Below are positions 17,767 to 27,321 of a stretch of 64,000 nucleotides of DNA, piece after piece. The stretch comes from Ktedonobacter racemifer DSM 44963 (lineage in GTDB: Bacteria > Chloroflexota > Ktedonobacteria > Ktedonobacterales > Ktedonobacteraceae): NCBI RefSeq assembly GCF_000178855.1, contig NZ_ADVG01000002.1, forward strand, positions 1,488,001-1,552,000, written 5' to 3'. Every line of letters begins with the position of its first letter. Position 1 is the first letter of the stretch. A program made the translations under genes and the position numbers. The notes beneath the pieces were generated by a model. That model did not search any database. It was given only the letters and a program-made list of their open reading frames with translations, and was not told where the DNA came from.

Positions 17767-20598
17767 ATGACGGCATACAAAGATGTATTTAACGCCCGTA
17801 CGCCACTCGAAGGCGCCCACGAGACCACCCACTACTTCCGTCTCAGCGCGCTTGAGCAGCATGACGTACAGAATTTAGATCACCTGCCTTTTACGGTACG
17901 CATCATCCTCGAAAACCTGCTCCGCCATGCTGATGGCGACCTGATAAAGACGGAGGATGTCCTCTCGCTCGCTAACTGGACGCCTGGTAAGGCCACGGGA
18001 AATGAGGCCGAGTATCCCTTCCTCCCCGGGCGTGTACTCTTGCAAGATTTCACCGGGGTACCTGCCGTCGCCGACCTGGCCGCGATGCGCTCGGCTGTGG
18101 CTCGGATGCAGGGTAATCCTGAGAAGATCAATCCGCTCGTGCCCGCCGACCTGGTGATTGACCACTCGGTTCAGGTCGATGCCTTTGGCTCACGCATGGC
18201 CTTTGCGCAGAACGTCGAGCGTGAATATGAGCGCAATAGCGAGCGCTATGCCCTCCTCCGCTGGGCGCAGCAGGCATTCAGCAATTTCCGCGTCGTTCCA
18301 CCCGGAACAGGTATTGTCCACCAGGTCAACCTGGAGTACCTGGCCTCGGTCGTGATGATGAAAGAGGATGATGGGATGCAGGTCGCCTATCCCGATACCC
18401 TGGTTGGCACCGACTCGCATACGACGATGATCAACGGTCTGGGCGTGCTGGGCTGGGGCGTCGGCGGTATCGAGGCCGAGGCCGTGCTGCTGGGGCAACC
18501 CCTCTACCTGTTAACTCCCGAAGTCATCGGTATGCGCCTGACCGGCGCGCTGCCAGAGGGCGCGACCGCGACCGACCTGGTTCTGACGGTCACGCAGATA
18601 CTGCGCAAACGCGGCGTGGTAGGCAAGTTTGTCGAGTTCACCGGTCCTGGCCTGAGCTACCTGGCGCTGGCCGACCGCGCGACGATCTCTAATATGTCGC
18701 CCGAGTTTGGCGCGACCGCGACGCTCTTCCCGGTCGATGCCGAGACCATCCGCTACCTGCGAGACACGGGTCGCGATCCCAAGCTGGTTGACCTGGTGGA
18801 GCGCTATACCAAGGCCCAGGGTCTCTTCCGTACCGATGAAACACCTGAGCCACAATTCGACGACTTGCTGGAGTTGGATCTGAGCACGATTGAGCCTAGC
18901 CTGGCTGGTCCCCGTCGCCCACAGGATCGCGTCGCCATGCAGTCGCTGGGTACAGCGTTCCGCAACGCCTATGCCGATCGCTTCAAGGCCGCCGCCACCA
19001 ATGTGACAGTCGAGAGTCCTATCAATCGCCTGGGCAACGAAGGCGGCATCGCGACTCCTAGCTCAGTTGAGCAGAAAGAGGACGCGGAGAGCCAGCTAGC
19101 CAACGGCAATGGCAATGGTCATAGCGTGCTTGAGGGAAAAGATATCCTGGTCAACCTGGACGGGCAGCAGACACACCTGCGTCATGGCTCGGTCGCTATC
19201 GCGGCCATCACCAGCTGCACCAATACCTCCAACCCCTCCGTTATGGTCGCGGCAGGTTTGCTCGCCAAGCGCGCCGTTGAAAAAGGCCTCAAAGTCAACC
19301 CGGCTGTCAAGACTAGCCTGGCCCCTGGCTCACGCGCAGTTATTGACTACCTGCGCAACGCGGACCTCCTCTCCTCCCTTGAGGAGCTACGCTTCAACCT
19401 CGTGGGCTATGGTTGTACCACCTGTATCGGCAATAGCGGTCCGCTACCCGAGCCAGTTGCCGAGGCCGTTCAGGAGAATGATCTGGTTGTCGCCGCCGTG
19501 CTGAGCGGAAACCGCAACTTTGAAGGACGCATCCATCCCCAGGTGCGCGCAAGCTTCCTGGCATCGCCGCCCCTGGTCGTGGCCTACGCCCTGGCAGGTA
19601 CTGTCGATATCGACCTGGCACATGAGCCGCTGGGCACCAACGACAAAGGCGAGCAGGTCTACCTGCGCGATATCTGGCCCAGCCAGGAAGAGATTCGCCA
19701 GCTAGTGACCAAGTCGGTTACGCCCGAGGTCTACGCTGAGAACTATAGCCGCGTCTTCGAGGGCGACGAGCAGTGGCAGGCGCTCTCCAATTCAACCGGG
19801 CAGCTCTTCGAGTGGGATCCTGAATCGACCTATGTGCGCGAGCCGCCTTTCTTCCAGAACATGAGTGATCAGCCCACGCCCGTGAAGGACATTCATAACG
19901 CACGCGTGCTGGCCGTACTCGATGACTCCATCACGACCGATCACATCTCGCCCGCGGGCAGCTTTGCTCCCAATAGTCCGGCTGGTCAATACCTGCTTGA
20001 GCATGGTGTGCAGCGCCGCGACTTCAATACGTATGGCGCGCGCCGTGGCAACCACGAGGTGATGATGCGCGGTACCTTTGGCAACATTCGTCTGCGCAAC
20101 CGCCTGACCAATGGCAAAGAGGGCTACTACACCGTTCACCTGCCCGATGGCGAAGAGACCACCATTTATGATGCCTCTATGCGCTATCAGCAGGAGGGAA
20201 CACCGCTATTGATCATCGCAGGCAAGGAGTATGGTTCCGGTAGCTCCCGTGACTGGGCGGCCAAAGGTCCCTTGCTGCTGGGTGTACTGGCCGTAATTGC
20301 CGAGAGCTTTGAGCGTATCCATCGCAGCAACCTCGTCGGCATGGGCATCCTGCCCCTCCAGTTCCGCTCTGGCGAGAGCAAAGAGTCTCTGGGCCTGACC
20401 GGTCACGAGACCTACGATATTCTGGGGATTGAGCAGAACCTCAAACCACGCCAAACCGTGACCGTAAAGGCCACGCGTGAAGATGGTTCTACCTTCACCT
20501 TCGAGACCGTCGCCCGCCTGGATAGCGCGATTGACGTCACCTATTATAAGAACGGTGGCATCTTGCTCACCGTGCTACGCCGCCTCGCGCAGGACTAG
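17767..20598 (+). CDS. acnA: Aconitate hydratase
   Basis: 943 residues, full AcnA/IRP-type aconitase, which interconverts citrate and isocitrate in the TCA cycle. The three [4Fe-4S] ligands are visible: Cys484 in ITSCTNTSNPSVM, and Cys550 and Cys553 in YGCTTCIGNSG. The substrate-binding segments DSHTTMINGLGVLGWGVGGI and the swivel-domain GSGSSRDWAAKG are intact. It is about 40-50 residues longer than usual, with a Gly/Asn-rich insert (about residues 430-460, NGNGNGH) before the Fe-S cysteines. AAAGGA precedes the ATG. It is monocistronic, ended by a perfect hairpin. Confidence 0.97.
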   Translation: MTAYKDVFNARTPLEGAHETTHYFRLSALEQHDVQNLDHLPFTVRIILENLLRHADGDLIKTEDVLSLANWTPGKATGNEAEYPFLPGRVLLQDFTGVPAVADLAAMRSAVARMQGNPEKINPLVPADLVIDHSVQVDAFGSRMAFAQNVEREYERNSERYALLRWAQQAFSNFRVVPPGTGIVHQVNLEYLASVVMMKEDDGMQVAYPDTLVGTDSHTTMINGLGVLGWGVGGIEAEAVLLGQPLYLLTPEVIGMRLTGALPEGATATDLVLTVTQILRKRGVVGKFVEFTGPGLSYLALADRATISNMSPEFGATATLFPVDAETIRYLRDTGRDPKLVDLVERYTKAQGLFRTDETPEPQFDDLLELDLSTIEPSLAGPRRPQDRVAMQSLGTAFRNAYADRFKAAATNVTVESPINRLGNEGGIATPSSVEQKEDAESQLANGNGNGHSVLEGKDILVNLDGQQTHLRHGSVAIAAITSCTNTSNPSVMVAAGLLAKRAVEKGLKVNPAVKTSLAPGSRAVIDYLRNADLLSSLEELRFNLVGYGCTTCIGNSGPLPEPVAEAVQENDLVVAAVLSGNRNFEGRIHPQVRASFLASPPLVVAYALAGTVDIDLAHEPLGTNDKGEQVYLRDIWPSQEEIRQLVTKSVTPEVYAENYSRVFEGDEQWQALSNSTGQLFEWDPESTYVREPPFFQNMSDQPTPVKDIHNARVLAVLDDSITTDHISPAGSFAPNSPAGQYLLEHGVQRRDFNTYGARRGNHEVMMRGTFGNIRLRNRLTNGKEGYYTVHLPDGEETTIYDASMRYQQEGTPLLIIAGKEYGSGSSRDWAAKGPLLLGVLAVIAESFERIHRSNLVGMGILPLQFRSGESKESLGLTGHETYDILGIEQNLKPRQTVTVKATREDGSTFTFETVARLDSAIDVTYYKNGGILLTVLRRLAQD

Positions 20599-20604
20599 CA
20601 GTAT

Positions 20605-20646
20605 AGACAAAGGCAGGACGCGGGGTCCCGCGTCCTGCCTTTGTCT
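20605..20646. terminator. Perfect hairpin (20-bp stem)
   Basis: Arms 20605-20624 and 20627-20646, directly after acnA. The stem is GC-rich in its upper half, and TTTGTCT closes the 3' arm, so it should end acnA transcripts. Confidence 0.8.
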
Positions 20647-20668
20647 CATGTACAACGGTATTAAGAGC

Positions 20669-21505
20669 ATGAGCGAACATCTCTATCTGACACCACATAA
20701 CCGGCGCTATCTGCGCGCCATCCAGCAGAGCCTTGATACGCTTGATCCACGGGGCAAACCACTCGTCTTGCCGCTGCCCGGCTCCCCCAGGCCCACTAGC
20801 GATCTCATTGTTTTCACTGGTTCTTTTAATCCGCCGACCCTGGCCCACCTGGCTATGCTCAAGCAGGCTTACTCTTATACACGAAGCCATGCGCCTATGT
20901 GCCTCTATGCCGCGATGAGCAAGCAGACCGTCGATAAGGAAAATATCTCGCGCCCCCTCTTTCTGGATCGCCTCGCGCTCCTGGATCGGTTAATGAGGCG
21001 CTTCTCCGGATCTGGCATTCTGCTCTTCAACCGGGGCCTTTACGTGGAACAGGCGCAGGCCATACGGCAGAGTTTTCCTCGCGTGCGCACGATTTACTTT
21101 CTGATAGGCTTTGATAAGATTGTGCAGATCCTCGATCCTCACTACTATACGGATCGCGACGCCGCGCTCCAGGAACTCTTTGCCCTGGCCAAACTCCTGG
21201 TCGCACCACGTGGAGAGGATGGGCCAGAGGCATTGCAGGCGCTTTTACAGCAGGAGGAGAACACACGCTTCGCGCGCTACATCGAGCCACTCCCACTTAG
21301 CAATGCCTATCGTGAGATCTCCGCGACCCACATCCGCAACCAGGACACGGGCTACACTCAGGCTATTCCACACGAGGTCTGGCGCTTTATGTGGCGCACG
21401 CGAGCCTATGCCCCTCCACTTCATACCACAAATGGAGAGACAATCGATGTCTATGCGAAGCGCGTAAGGGAGCTAACTCGTCTACTAGGAACTCCACCAA
21501 GCTAA
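20669..21505 (+). CDS. Nicotinate-nucleotide adenylyltransferase-like protein
   Basis: About 278 residues from the ATG at 20669; an ATG at 20648 lies inside the acnA terminator and is less likely. The nucleotidyltransferase signature is clear: FTGSFNPPTLAHLAML (T/HxxH-type site, with TLAH for the usual (H/T)xGH) and ISATHIRNQ (ISxTxxR) near the C-terminus. This pattern resembles NadD/NMNAT enzymes, which adenylylate nicotinate or nicotinamide mononucleotide in NAD synthesis. It is longer than typical NadD (about 190-210), so a different pyridine or cytidylyl substrate is possible. The ribosome site is weak (AAGAG). Confidence 0.7.
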   Translation: MSEHLYLTPHNRRYLRAIQQSLDTLDPRGKPLVLPLPGSPRPTSDLIVFTGSFNPPTLAHLAMLKQAYSYTRSHAPMCLYAAMSKQTVDKENISRPLFLDRLALLDRLMRRFSGSGILLFNRGLYVEQAQAIRQSFPRVRTIYFLIGFDKIVQILDPHYYTDRDAALQELFALAKLLVAPRGEDGPEALQALLQQEENTRFARYIEPLPLSNAYREISATHIRNQDTGYTQAIPHEVWRFMWRTRAYAPPLHTTNGETIDVYAKRVRELTRLLGTPPS

Positions 21506-21533
21506 AGCAAGAATACAAAAGGGTATGGGAGTA

Positions 21534-21596
21534 GAGTGTTAGGTGTGACGCGGGTTGGCAGCCTTCAGTTGCCAACCCGCGTCACACCTAACACTC
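21534..21596. terminator. Long perfect hairpin (27-bp stem), bidirectional position
   Basis: Arms 21534-21560 and 21570-21596 with a 9-base loop, between the convergent NadD-like and FHA genes. Confidence 0.8.
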
Positions 21597-21602
21597 GTAT
21601 AT

Positions 21603-22289
21603 TTATGAAGGATTGACCTGGCGGAAGGTAAAGCGGATCGAGCCGATTTGCACAATATCGCCATCACGTAATACCTGCTGCATTATGCGTCGCCCATTGA
21701 TATAGGTTCCCGTCGCGGAGCGTTGATCAATTAACTCGTACATACCTCCGGCAACCTCATGAATCGAGGCATGGTGGCGACTCACCGCGAGGTCTTCCAG
21801 AAAAATATCGCATTCCCGGCTCCGTCCGATGGTCATATTGGATACAACCTCTAATTGACGCATGGAACTCTGGCCGCCAGAAGGATAGAGGTAAGCAGCC
21901 GAGACGGGTTGCGAATCAGGCTCCTTGCCAATAAGGGATTCTCGTCCACGTGAGGAGGCCAGTTTGAAGGGGCGGGTCCCCTCGCTATCATAAAAGGCCA
22001 TCTGAGTATGGCCAAATTTAAGCTCATCGCCATTGGAGAGGAGTTGCTCTTGCGTAGGCTGATCGTTGACAAAGCTATCGCCACTGCCATGATCATCACG
22101 TAGCACAAACCCCTCGGGGAGACGCAGGATTCTGGCTTGTTTCCGATGGACAGTAATATCTTCCAGAAAAATATCACACTCCCGACTGCGCCCGATAGTG
22201 GTACAATCCTTCCATAATTCTACCCGTTTCCCCACGAGCGGTCCCTTTTGGATGAGCAGATATGCACTCGTTGAAAAATCCTGATCCAT
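21603..22289 (-). CDS. Protein with two FHA domains
   Basis: 228 residues consisting of two forkhead-associated domains (about 10-100 and 130-225) joined by a linker. Both contain the phosphothreonine-binding pattern IGRSRECDIFLED; the second continues with SRHHA and TGTYINGRRI (GR, SxxH and NG landmarks all present), while the first has HRKQA in place of SxxH and DSFVND for the NG loop. FHA domains bind phosphothreonine, so this protein probably reads the output of Ser/Thr kinases such as those encoded here. The repeated IGRSRECDIFLED suggests internal duplication. The long leader 22290-22619 shows no gene. Confidence 0.9.
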   Translation of the reverse strand: MDQDFSTSAYLLIQKGPLVGKRVELWKDCTTIGRSRECDIFLEDITVHRKQARILRLPEGFVLRDDHGSGDSFVNDQPTQEQLLSNGDELKFGHTQMAFYDSEGTRPFKLASSRGRESLIGKEPDSQPVSAAYLYPSGGQSSMRQLEVVSNMTIGRSRECDIFLEDLAVSRHHASIHEVAGGMYELIDQRSATGTYINGRRIMQQVLRDGDIVQIGSIRFTFRQVNPS

Positions 22290-22619
22290 AACACTCCACC
22301 AACGCTAGCTAAACGCCGATAAACATACCGGCACAAGGGCCTCATCGTCACATGCCAACTGAGTATAACGAATTGCATCGAAGGGTGTCAAGTTTTTCCA
22401 AATTGTACGTTTTAGCTATTACAAGAAAATACACTTATTGTTTCTTGACTATAATAATGCGCTCTTCGCCACCCTCTCAATTGCATCACTTTCGCCTGCT
22501 CCCTTTAGTATACGCCCTGGTTCGCCTTGCATGCATCAATACAAAGCCTGTAGGGGAATGTCACGTTTTCTTTTCTGTGGTGATATTACTAGCGAAATTA
22601 GTGTAGCAAAGGAACGCAC

Positions 22620-22784
22620 ATGCAGCTAGAACAAAGGGATGAAAACATTCAATATACTCCTCTCCATGCGACGCTCTTTGACCAGCACGGTAAGGCTATT
22701 CTTGGCTACCTTCGCCTGCATACGCCCTCGTTAGAGGATGCGGAGGACCTGATGCTAGAAGTATTTGTCGCCGCATTGGAATAG
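22620..22784 (+). pseudogene. Truncated ECF sigma factor (region 2 fragment)
   Basis: 54 codons with a normal ribosome site (AAAGGAACGCAC before ATG) and then an early TAG. The end of the peptide, GKAILGYLRLHTPSLEDAED and LMLEVFVAALE, matches sigma-70 region 2.1-2.2 of ECF factors. Regions 2.3-4 are missing and the DNA continues directly into an unrelated coding remnant, so this is the 5' stub of a broken gene. Confidence 0.65.
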
Positions 22785-22788
22785 GAAT

Positions 22789-22932
22789 GGAACACTTATT
22801 GATTATAGCTTTCTCACTGTACGTGCTGGCTTTGCTCTTACACAGACATCAAGCAGTGTTATCGATTTTTATAGGACAGCCGATGGCGGCAAAACCTGGT
22901 TCAAGGTAAGCACCTTGCCGAAAGCGGCATAA
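22789..22932 (+). pseudogene. BNR/YCF48-type beta-propeller fragment
   Basis: A short open frame with no start codon reads FALTQTSSSVIDFYRTADGG and then KTWFKVSTLP before TAA. RTADGGKTW is the Asp-box motif of BNR/photosystem-II-stability-like repeats. It begins five bases after the sigma stub's stop, so the two fragments may come from neighbouring genes fused by a deletion. The region 22933-23318 holds only a hairpin and short meaningless frames. Confidence 0.5.
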
Positions 22933-23070
22933 CAGGTATCAAAACGCGCCGTAAAGCCCTTCAAATCCTTGTCTTGAGACGTGGGGTAACTGACTATATG
23001 GAGGTAGAAATATGTTGCTTACGCGTCGTCGTGAAAATGCTTGAGCGTATTCTACCATAGGGAAGTGGGA

Positions 23071-23114
23071 AAGAGCAGAACAGATTGAGATGTTTCTCAA
23101 GGTGTTCTGCTCTT
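23071..23114. terminator. Hairpin downstream of the gene remnants
   Basis: 12-bp stem AAGAGCAGAACA/TGTTCTGCTCTT with an inner TTGAGA/TCTCAA stem, followed by CGTGTTTTG on the plus strand. Confidence 0.6.
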
Positions 23115-23318
23115 CGTGTTTTGTTTCTGGTGATCCATATCTTCTTTCGGATAAGCTCTAGACTATGTAGACGTGAAGACTCGTACTAGAGAAGCTAGCT
23201 ACCTCTGCCCGGAGCGTTGTATGATACATAGATGCATATACATACATATAATGGCGCGACATTTCCGTTAGTTTTCATATAAGAAGTTACTCATTTTTTG
23301 CAAAGGAGCATACTGCGT

Positions 23319-25097
23319 ATGACACAGCAAGCAGGGCACCAGGTTGCCATTGATTTTGACGTTCCAGCGCAAATGCGCGATGGCACGATCTTGCGCGCCA
23401 ATGTGTATCGACCCGCCGGCGAAGGGAAATGGCCCGTTCTCCTGACGCGCCTCCCCTATGGCAAGGATCTCCCCATTGGCTCTTCGCTGCTAGATCCACT
23501 CCAGGTCGCGCGCCGGGGCTATGTCGTCATTGTGCAGGATACGCGTGGGCGCTTTACCTCTGGGGGCGAATGGGACCCCATGCGCTTCGAGGCCGAGGAC
23601 GGCTACGATACGGTAGAATGGGCCTCTAAGCTACACTACAGCAATGGCATTGTAGGTATGTTTGGTATCTCCTATTTCGGCTTCACCCAGTGGGCGGCCA
23701 TGACCCAGCAGCCACCAGCTCTGAAGGCCGCTGTGCCAGTGCAAACTTGGAATGATCCTCTCAATGGTGTGACCTTTCGTGGAGGTGCCCTGGAGCTGGG
23801 GACCACCGCCCAGTGGCAAATGTCGATGGGCATCGATGTCTTGATGCGCCGCTACCGGGGCGAGGCCGATCCGCGCAAACTGGGGGCCGCGCTCTACCAG
23901 CTTATTCACGATATAGACGCGCTGGGTACTCAGGGTTATGCCTCGCTCCCTCTGAGTGAGTTCGCCCCGCTCAAGCGCAACGATGTCTCACCCGCCTTCT
24001 TTGATGCGTTTGAGTATGAGATGCAGCGCGAGCGCGTTGAATATATGACCATTCTGGGTCAGCATGAGAAGGTAACGGTCCCGACTTTCAGCATCGCGGG
24101 TTGGTATGATATCTTCCTCAAGGATACCATCGAGAACTTCCGAATTATGCGTGAGCAGGGAACCACGCCCGAGGCACGCCAGAGCAAGCTGCTTGTTGGC
24201 CCCTGGAGCCATGGCGGGATGATGAATCCCATCGGGGAGCTTAACTTTGGGATGGGAGCCAGCGCGGCCTTCATCGACCTCAAGATCGACCTGGTCAGCC
24301 TCCAGGTACGCTGGTTCGACCACTACCTGAAACAGGTGGAGAACGACATTGAGAGCGAGGCCCCCATTAAACTCTTTGTGATGGGTGCCAACACCTGGCG
24401 CGACGAGCAGGAATGGCCGCTAGCACGCGCCGTCGAGACGCGCTACTACCTGCATAGTTCCGGACACGCCAATACCCTTGCTGGCGACGGCGCGCTCAGT
24501 ACCACGGCACCTGAGAGCGAGGAGCCTGATAACTACATCTATGATCCAGCCAATCCAGTGCCCACCCGTGGCGGCGCACTGCTGATGACACCTGAGTATC
24601 GCTCCGGCCCCTACGATCAGCGCTCCATTGAGCAGCGCGAGGATGTCCTGGTCTATAGCACACCTGAGCTTGAGCAGGATGTAGAGGTCACCGGGCCTAT
24701 CACGGTTCACCTGTGGGCAACATCAAGCGCGCCCGATACGGACTTTGTGGCACGCCTAGTTGATGTGCATCCCGATGGCTATGCGCAGAACCTGACTGAT
24801 GGCATCATTCGCGCACGTCACCGGAACTTTGCTCAGGGTGAGGCTTCTTCGCTAATCGAGCCTGGCAAGGCCTATGAGTACGTCATCGACCTCTGGGCCA
24901 CCAGTAACCTCTTCAAGCAAGGACATCGCATCCGCGTTGACATCACTAGCAGCAGCTTCCCGCGCTGGGACCGTAACCCCAACACGGGCCAGCCACTGGG
25001 AAGCGATGCCGAGTTCCAGGAGGCACACCAGACCATCCTGCACGATACTGAGCACCCCTCTCACATCCTGCTCCCCATCATACCTGCAAGTGCATAA
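23319..25097 (+). CDS. CocE/NonD-type alpha/beta hydrolase
   Basis: 592 residues from the ATG at 23319, which AAAGGAG precedes; the longer frame would use a TTG inside that site. N-terminal alpha/beta-hydrolase of the X-Pro dipeptidyl-peptidase (S15)/cocaine esterase family: nucleophile Ser118 in GISYFGF (GxSYxG), oxyanion-type DTRGRF and the catalytic-His segment GPWSHGG. The C-terminal half (about 330-590) is the jelly-roll domain of the family (YNPANP-like and WATSSAPDTDF segments). It hydrolyses esters or acyl-peptide bonds; the true substrate is unknown. There is no signal peptide, so it is probably cytoplasmic. Confidence 0.88.
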   Translation: MTQQAGHQVAIDFDVPAQMRDGTILRANVYRPAGEGKWPVLLTRLPYGKDLPIGSSLLDPLQVARRGYVVIVQDTRGRFTSGGEWDPMRFEAEDGYDTVEWASKLHYSNGIVGMFGISYFGFTQWAAMTQQPPALKAAVPVQTWNDPLNGVTFRGGALELGTTAQWQMSMGIDVLMRRYRGEADPRKLGAALYQLIHDIDALGTQGYASLPLSEFAPLKRNDVSPAFFDAFEYEMQRERVEYMTILGQHEKVTVPTFSIAGWYDIFLKDTIENFRIMREQGTTPEARQSKLLVGPWSHGGMMNPIGELNFGMGASAAFIDLKIDLVSLQVRWFDHYLKQVENDIESEAPIKLFVMGANTWRDEQEWPLARAVETRYYLHSSGHANTLAGDGALSTTAPESEEPDNYIYDPANPVPTRGGALLMTPEYRSGPYDQRSIEQREDVLVYSTPELEQDVEVTGPITVHLWATSSAPDTDFVARLVDVHPDGYAQNLTDGIIRARHRNFAQGEASSLIEPGKAYEYVIDLWATSNLFKQGHRIRVDITSSSFPRWDRNPNTGQPLGSDAEFQEAHQTILHDTEHPSHILLPIIPASA

Positions 25098-25150
25098 AAG
25101 ATGACCATGAGGGTCCGGGCATTGCCCAGACCCTCATGGTCATCTTTTAT
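25094..25150. terminator. Long hairpin (28-bp stem, one mismatch) shared by two convergent genes
   Basis: Arms 25094-25121 and 25123-25150. It overlaps the stop codons of both the hydrolase gene (plus) and metG (minus), so it is suited to end transcripts from both sides. Confidence 0.85.
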
Positions 25151-26760
25151 ACCTCAATGCCTTCCAGGCGGGGGAAGAGTACGCCACCGGGAACGACCTG
25201 GGTGAGTTCGCATGCACCCCAGTGCCCCTCTGTGCGCCATGCTCCATTCGCTAGAGGCTCCAGGCCTAGCTGCTCACGCAGGCGGCGCGAGGTGGCGGGG
25301 ATAAAGGGCGCGAGCCAGAGCGAGAGCAGGCGCAGAGCCTCCGCCGCCGTGTAGAGCACGGTATCCAGGCGCTCCTCCTGCCCGGGCTGTTTGGCAAGCT
25401 TCCACGGCTCACTCTGTTCGATATACAGATTGACGCGCCGCACACAGCGCCACGCCTCCTCCAGAGCGCGCCCTGGCTCCCATTCCTCCAGGGCGCGGCC
25501 CACCAGTGCTCCGCCCTGTGCTACCAGAGCCTGTACCTCTTCCTCCAGAGGCGTCACACTACCTGGACGAGGAATGGTTCCGCCACGAAAGCGCTTGATG
25601 AGTACCACCAGGCGTTGTAGCAGGTTCCCCAGGTCATTCCCCAGTTCATCGTTATAGGCGCGCAAGAGACCCTCACGCGTGAAGTTGCCATCAGCCGTCA
25701 GCGAGAGGTTGCGTAGCAGGTAATAACGTAGCGCATCGCTACCAACTACGTCCACAAGCGCACTCGGCGCGATAACATTTCCCGACGACTTGGAGAAACG
25801 CCTCCCCTCCAGCGTGATAAAGCCATGCACGGCAACCTGCCTGGGCAGTGGCAGCCCCGCCGAGAGGAGAATGGCGGGCCAGTAGAGACAGTGGAAACGC
25901 GTGATATCCTTGCCAATCACATGAGCGTCCGCGGGCCAGTAACGCGCAAAACGCTCCTCATCCTGGAGAAAGCCAATCGTGGTCAGGTAGTTTGTCAGGG
26001 CATCAAACCAGACGTAGAGCACCTGCTGTGGATCCTCGGGAACGGGAATCCCCCAGTTCTCCAATCCAGGACGCACCTGGCGCGAGATGGAGAAATCCCT
26101 CAACCCCTGCTTGATCACGCCCAGCACCTCGGCCCGGCGCGAAGTTGGAACAATAAAGTCAGGATGCTCCTCAATATATGTGCGCAACTGGTCCTCGTAG
26201 CGCGAGAGGGCGAAGAAGTAGTTCTCTTCGTTCAGCCACTCGGGCGAGATTGAAGGATGATCGGGACAATGCCCGTCGCGCAAATCTTCGTCCTTATAGA
26301 AGTTGTTACAGTTGGGACAATACCAGCCTGAATAGGTGGTGCGGTAGATATCTCCGCGCGCCCAGGCGCGGCGAAAAATCTCTTCCGCGACTTTCCGGTG
26401 CGCCTCCTCCGTCGTACGAATCCAGCGATCATAGCTGATATCCAGTTTGCGCCACTCCTCGCGGAAGCGCGCCTCCAGGGCTGCGACCCATGCATGAGGC
26501 TCGACATTGGCCTCGCGAGCCGCGCGCAAAACGTGCAGACTATTCTCGTCCAGACCCGTGCTAAAAAACGTATCATCGCCCAGTAAACGATGATAGCGAG
26601 CCTGTATGTCCGCGATGACCTTCTCCAGCGCGTGCCCCACATGAGGCGCAGCATTAGGGTAATCAATCGCGGTCGTAATATAAAAGCGCCCGAAGCGCCC
26701 GGTCCCGGCAACTCCTTCTACACATTCAGACAAACTCTCTAGCGGTTGTTTCACATTCAT
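25147..26760 (-). CDS. metG: Methionyl-tRNA synthetase
   Basis: 537 residues. Class I signature motifs are clear: the HIGH box in YPNAAPHVGHA and the KMSKS box in RRFSKSSGNV. A zinc knuckle (CPNCNNFY ... GHCPDH) sits in the connective-peptide region. The anticodon-binding alpha-helical bundle follows to the end. It lacks the C-terminal EMAP/Trbp111-like dimerisation domain found in E. coli MetRS, as do many shorter bacterial enzymes. It charges tRNA-Met for translation. No T-box is seen upstream; a 27-bp hairpin at 26807-26864 lies in front of the gene. Confidence 0.97.
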   Translation of the reverse strand: MNVKQPLESLSECVEGVAGTGRFGRFYITTAIDYPNAAPHVGHALEKVIADIQARYHRLLGDDTFFSTGLDENSLHVLRAAREANVEPHAWVAALEARFREEWRKLDISYDRWIRTTEEAHRKVAEEIFRRAWARGDIYRTTYSGWYCPNCNNFYKDEDLRDGHCPDHPSISPEWLNEENYFFALSRYEDQLRTYIEEHPDFIVPTSRRAEVLGVIKQGLRDFSISRQVRPGLENWGIPVPEDPQQVLYVWFDALTNYLTTIGFLQDEERFARYWPADAHVIGKDITRFHCLYWPAILLSAGLPLPRQVAVHGFITLEGRRFSKSSGNVIAPSALVDVVGSDALRYYLLRNLSLTADGNFTREGLLRAYNDELGNDLGNLLQRLVVLIKRFRGGTIPRPGSVTPLEEEVQALVAQGGALVGRALEEWEPGRALEEAWRCVRRVNLYIEQSEPWKLAKQPGQEERLDTVLYTAAEALRLLSLWLAPFIPATSRRLREQLGLEPLANGAWRTEGHWGACELTQVVPGGVLFPRLEGIEV

Positions 26761-26806
26761 GGTTTTACCTCTTGTCGTCCAGAAAAACTAGCGTCACATC
26801 ACCTGG

Positions 26807-26864
26807 AGAAAAGCAAAAGAAGAGGCGTGAGCGGTATCGCTCACGCCTCTTCTTTTGCTTTTCT
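26807..26864. terminator. Long perfect hairpin (27-bp stem)
   Basis: Arms 26807-26833 and 26838-26864 with a GTAT loop. It lies upstream of metG and just downstream of a possible small minus-strand ORF. Confidence 0.7.
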
Positions 26865-26880
26865 ATCCCCTGCGCTCACC

Positions 26881-27006
26881 TCAACAGGTCTGAGCGTAGT
26901 CAGGGGTCGAGAGGAACAGCGATACCCGGCCCGATGCCATCATCATCGACATCTGGTCCATAGCAACACACATTGACATGTACATGTTTTTCTGTTGCAG
27001 GGTCAT
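26881..27006 (-). CDS. Possible Met-rich 41-residue ORF
   Basis: ATG at 27006 has a GAGAG site seven bases upstream and the frame runs 41 codons, then a 27-bp hairpin follows within 20 bases. The product is unusually rich in Met (MYMSMCVAMDQMSMMMA). No family is recognised. Another frame through the same DNA reads GPDVDDDGIGPGIAVPLD but lacks a start codon. A small RNA ended by the hairpin is an alternative. Confidence 0.3.
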   Translation of the reverse strand: MTLQQKNMYMSMCVAMDQMSMMMASGRVSLFLSTPDYAQTC

Positions 27007-27321
27007 CGTGTTCTCTCTTAAATGCTATACTCTTGGTAGGGTAGTTGACGAAAAACTCTACATCTACCTACCTTCTTCAGTGTACAGACAAAGCCATGCA
27101 GTGTCAAGCAGCAGAATGAAGAGTTATCGGCGCAAAACCTGAAGAAATTGAGGGAGCCGTGTGCACGCCAGGGGCATTTGTATCGTCTCCATAGTATATA
27201 ATCTACCTGTAAAAAGTGTATCTAGCGATGGATAACACTACAGCCCAAGCGCTTATTCCTGGCCCTCTGTTATCCATAACGCTATTTCAGTCTAATACGC
27301 CTATATGAAAAGGAGCTGACA

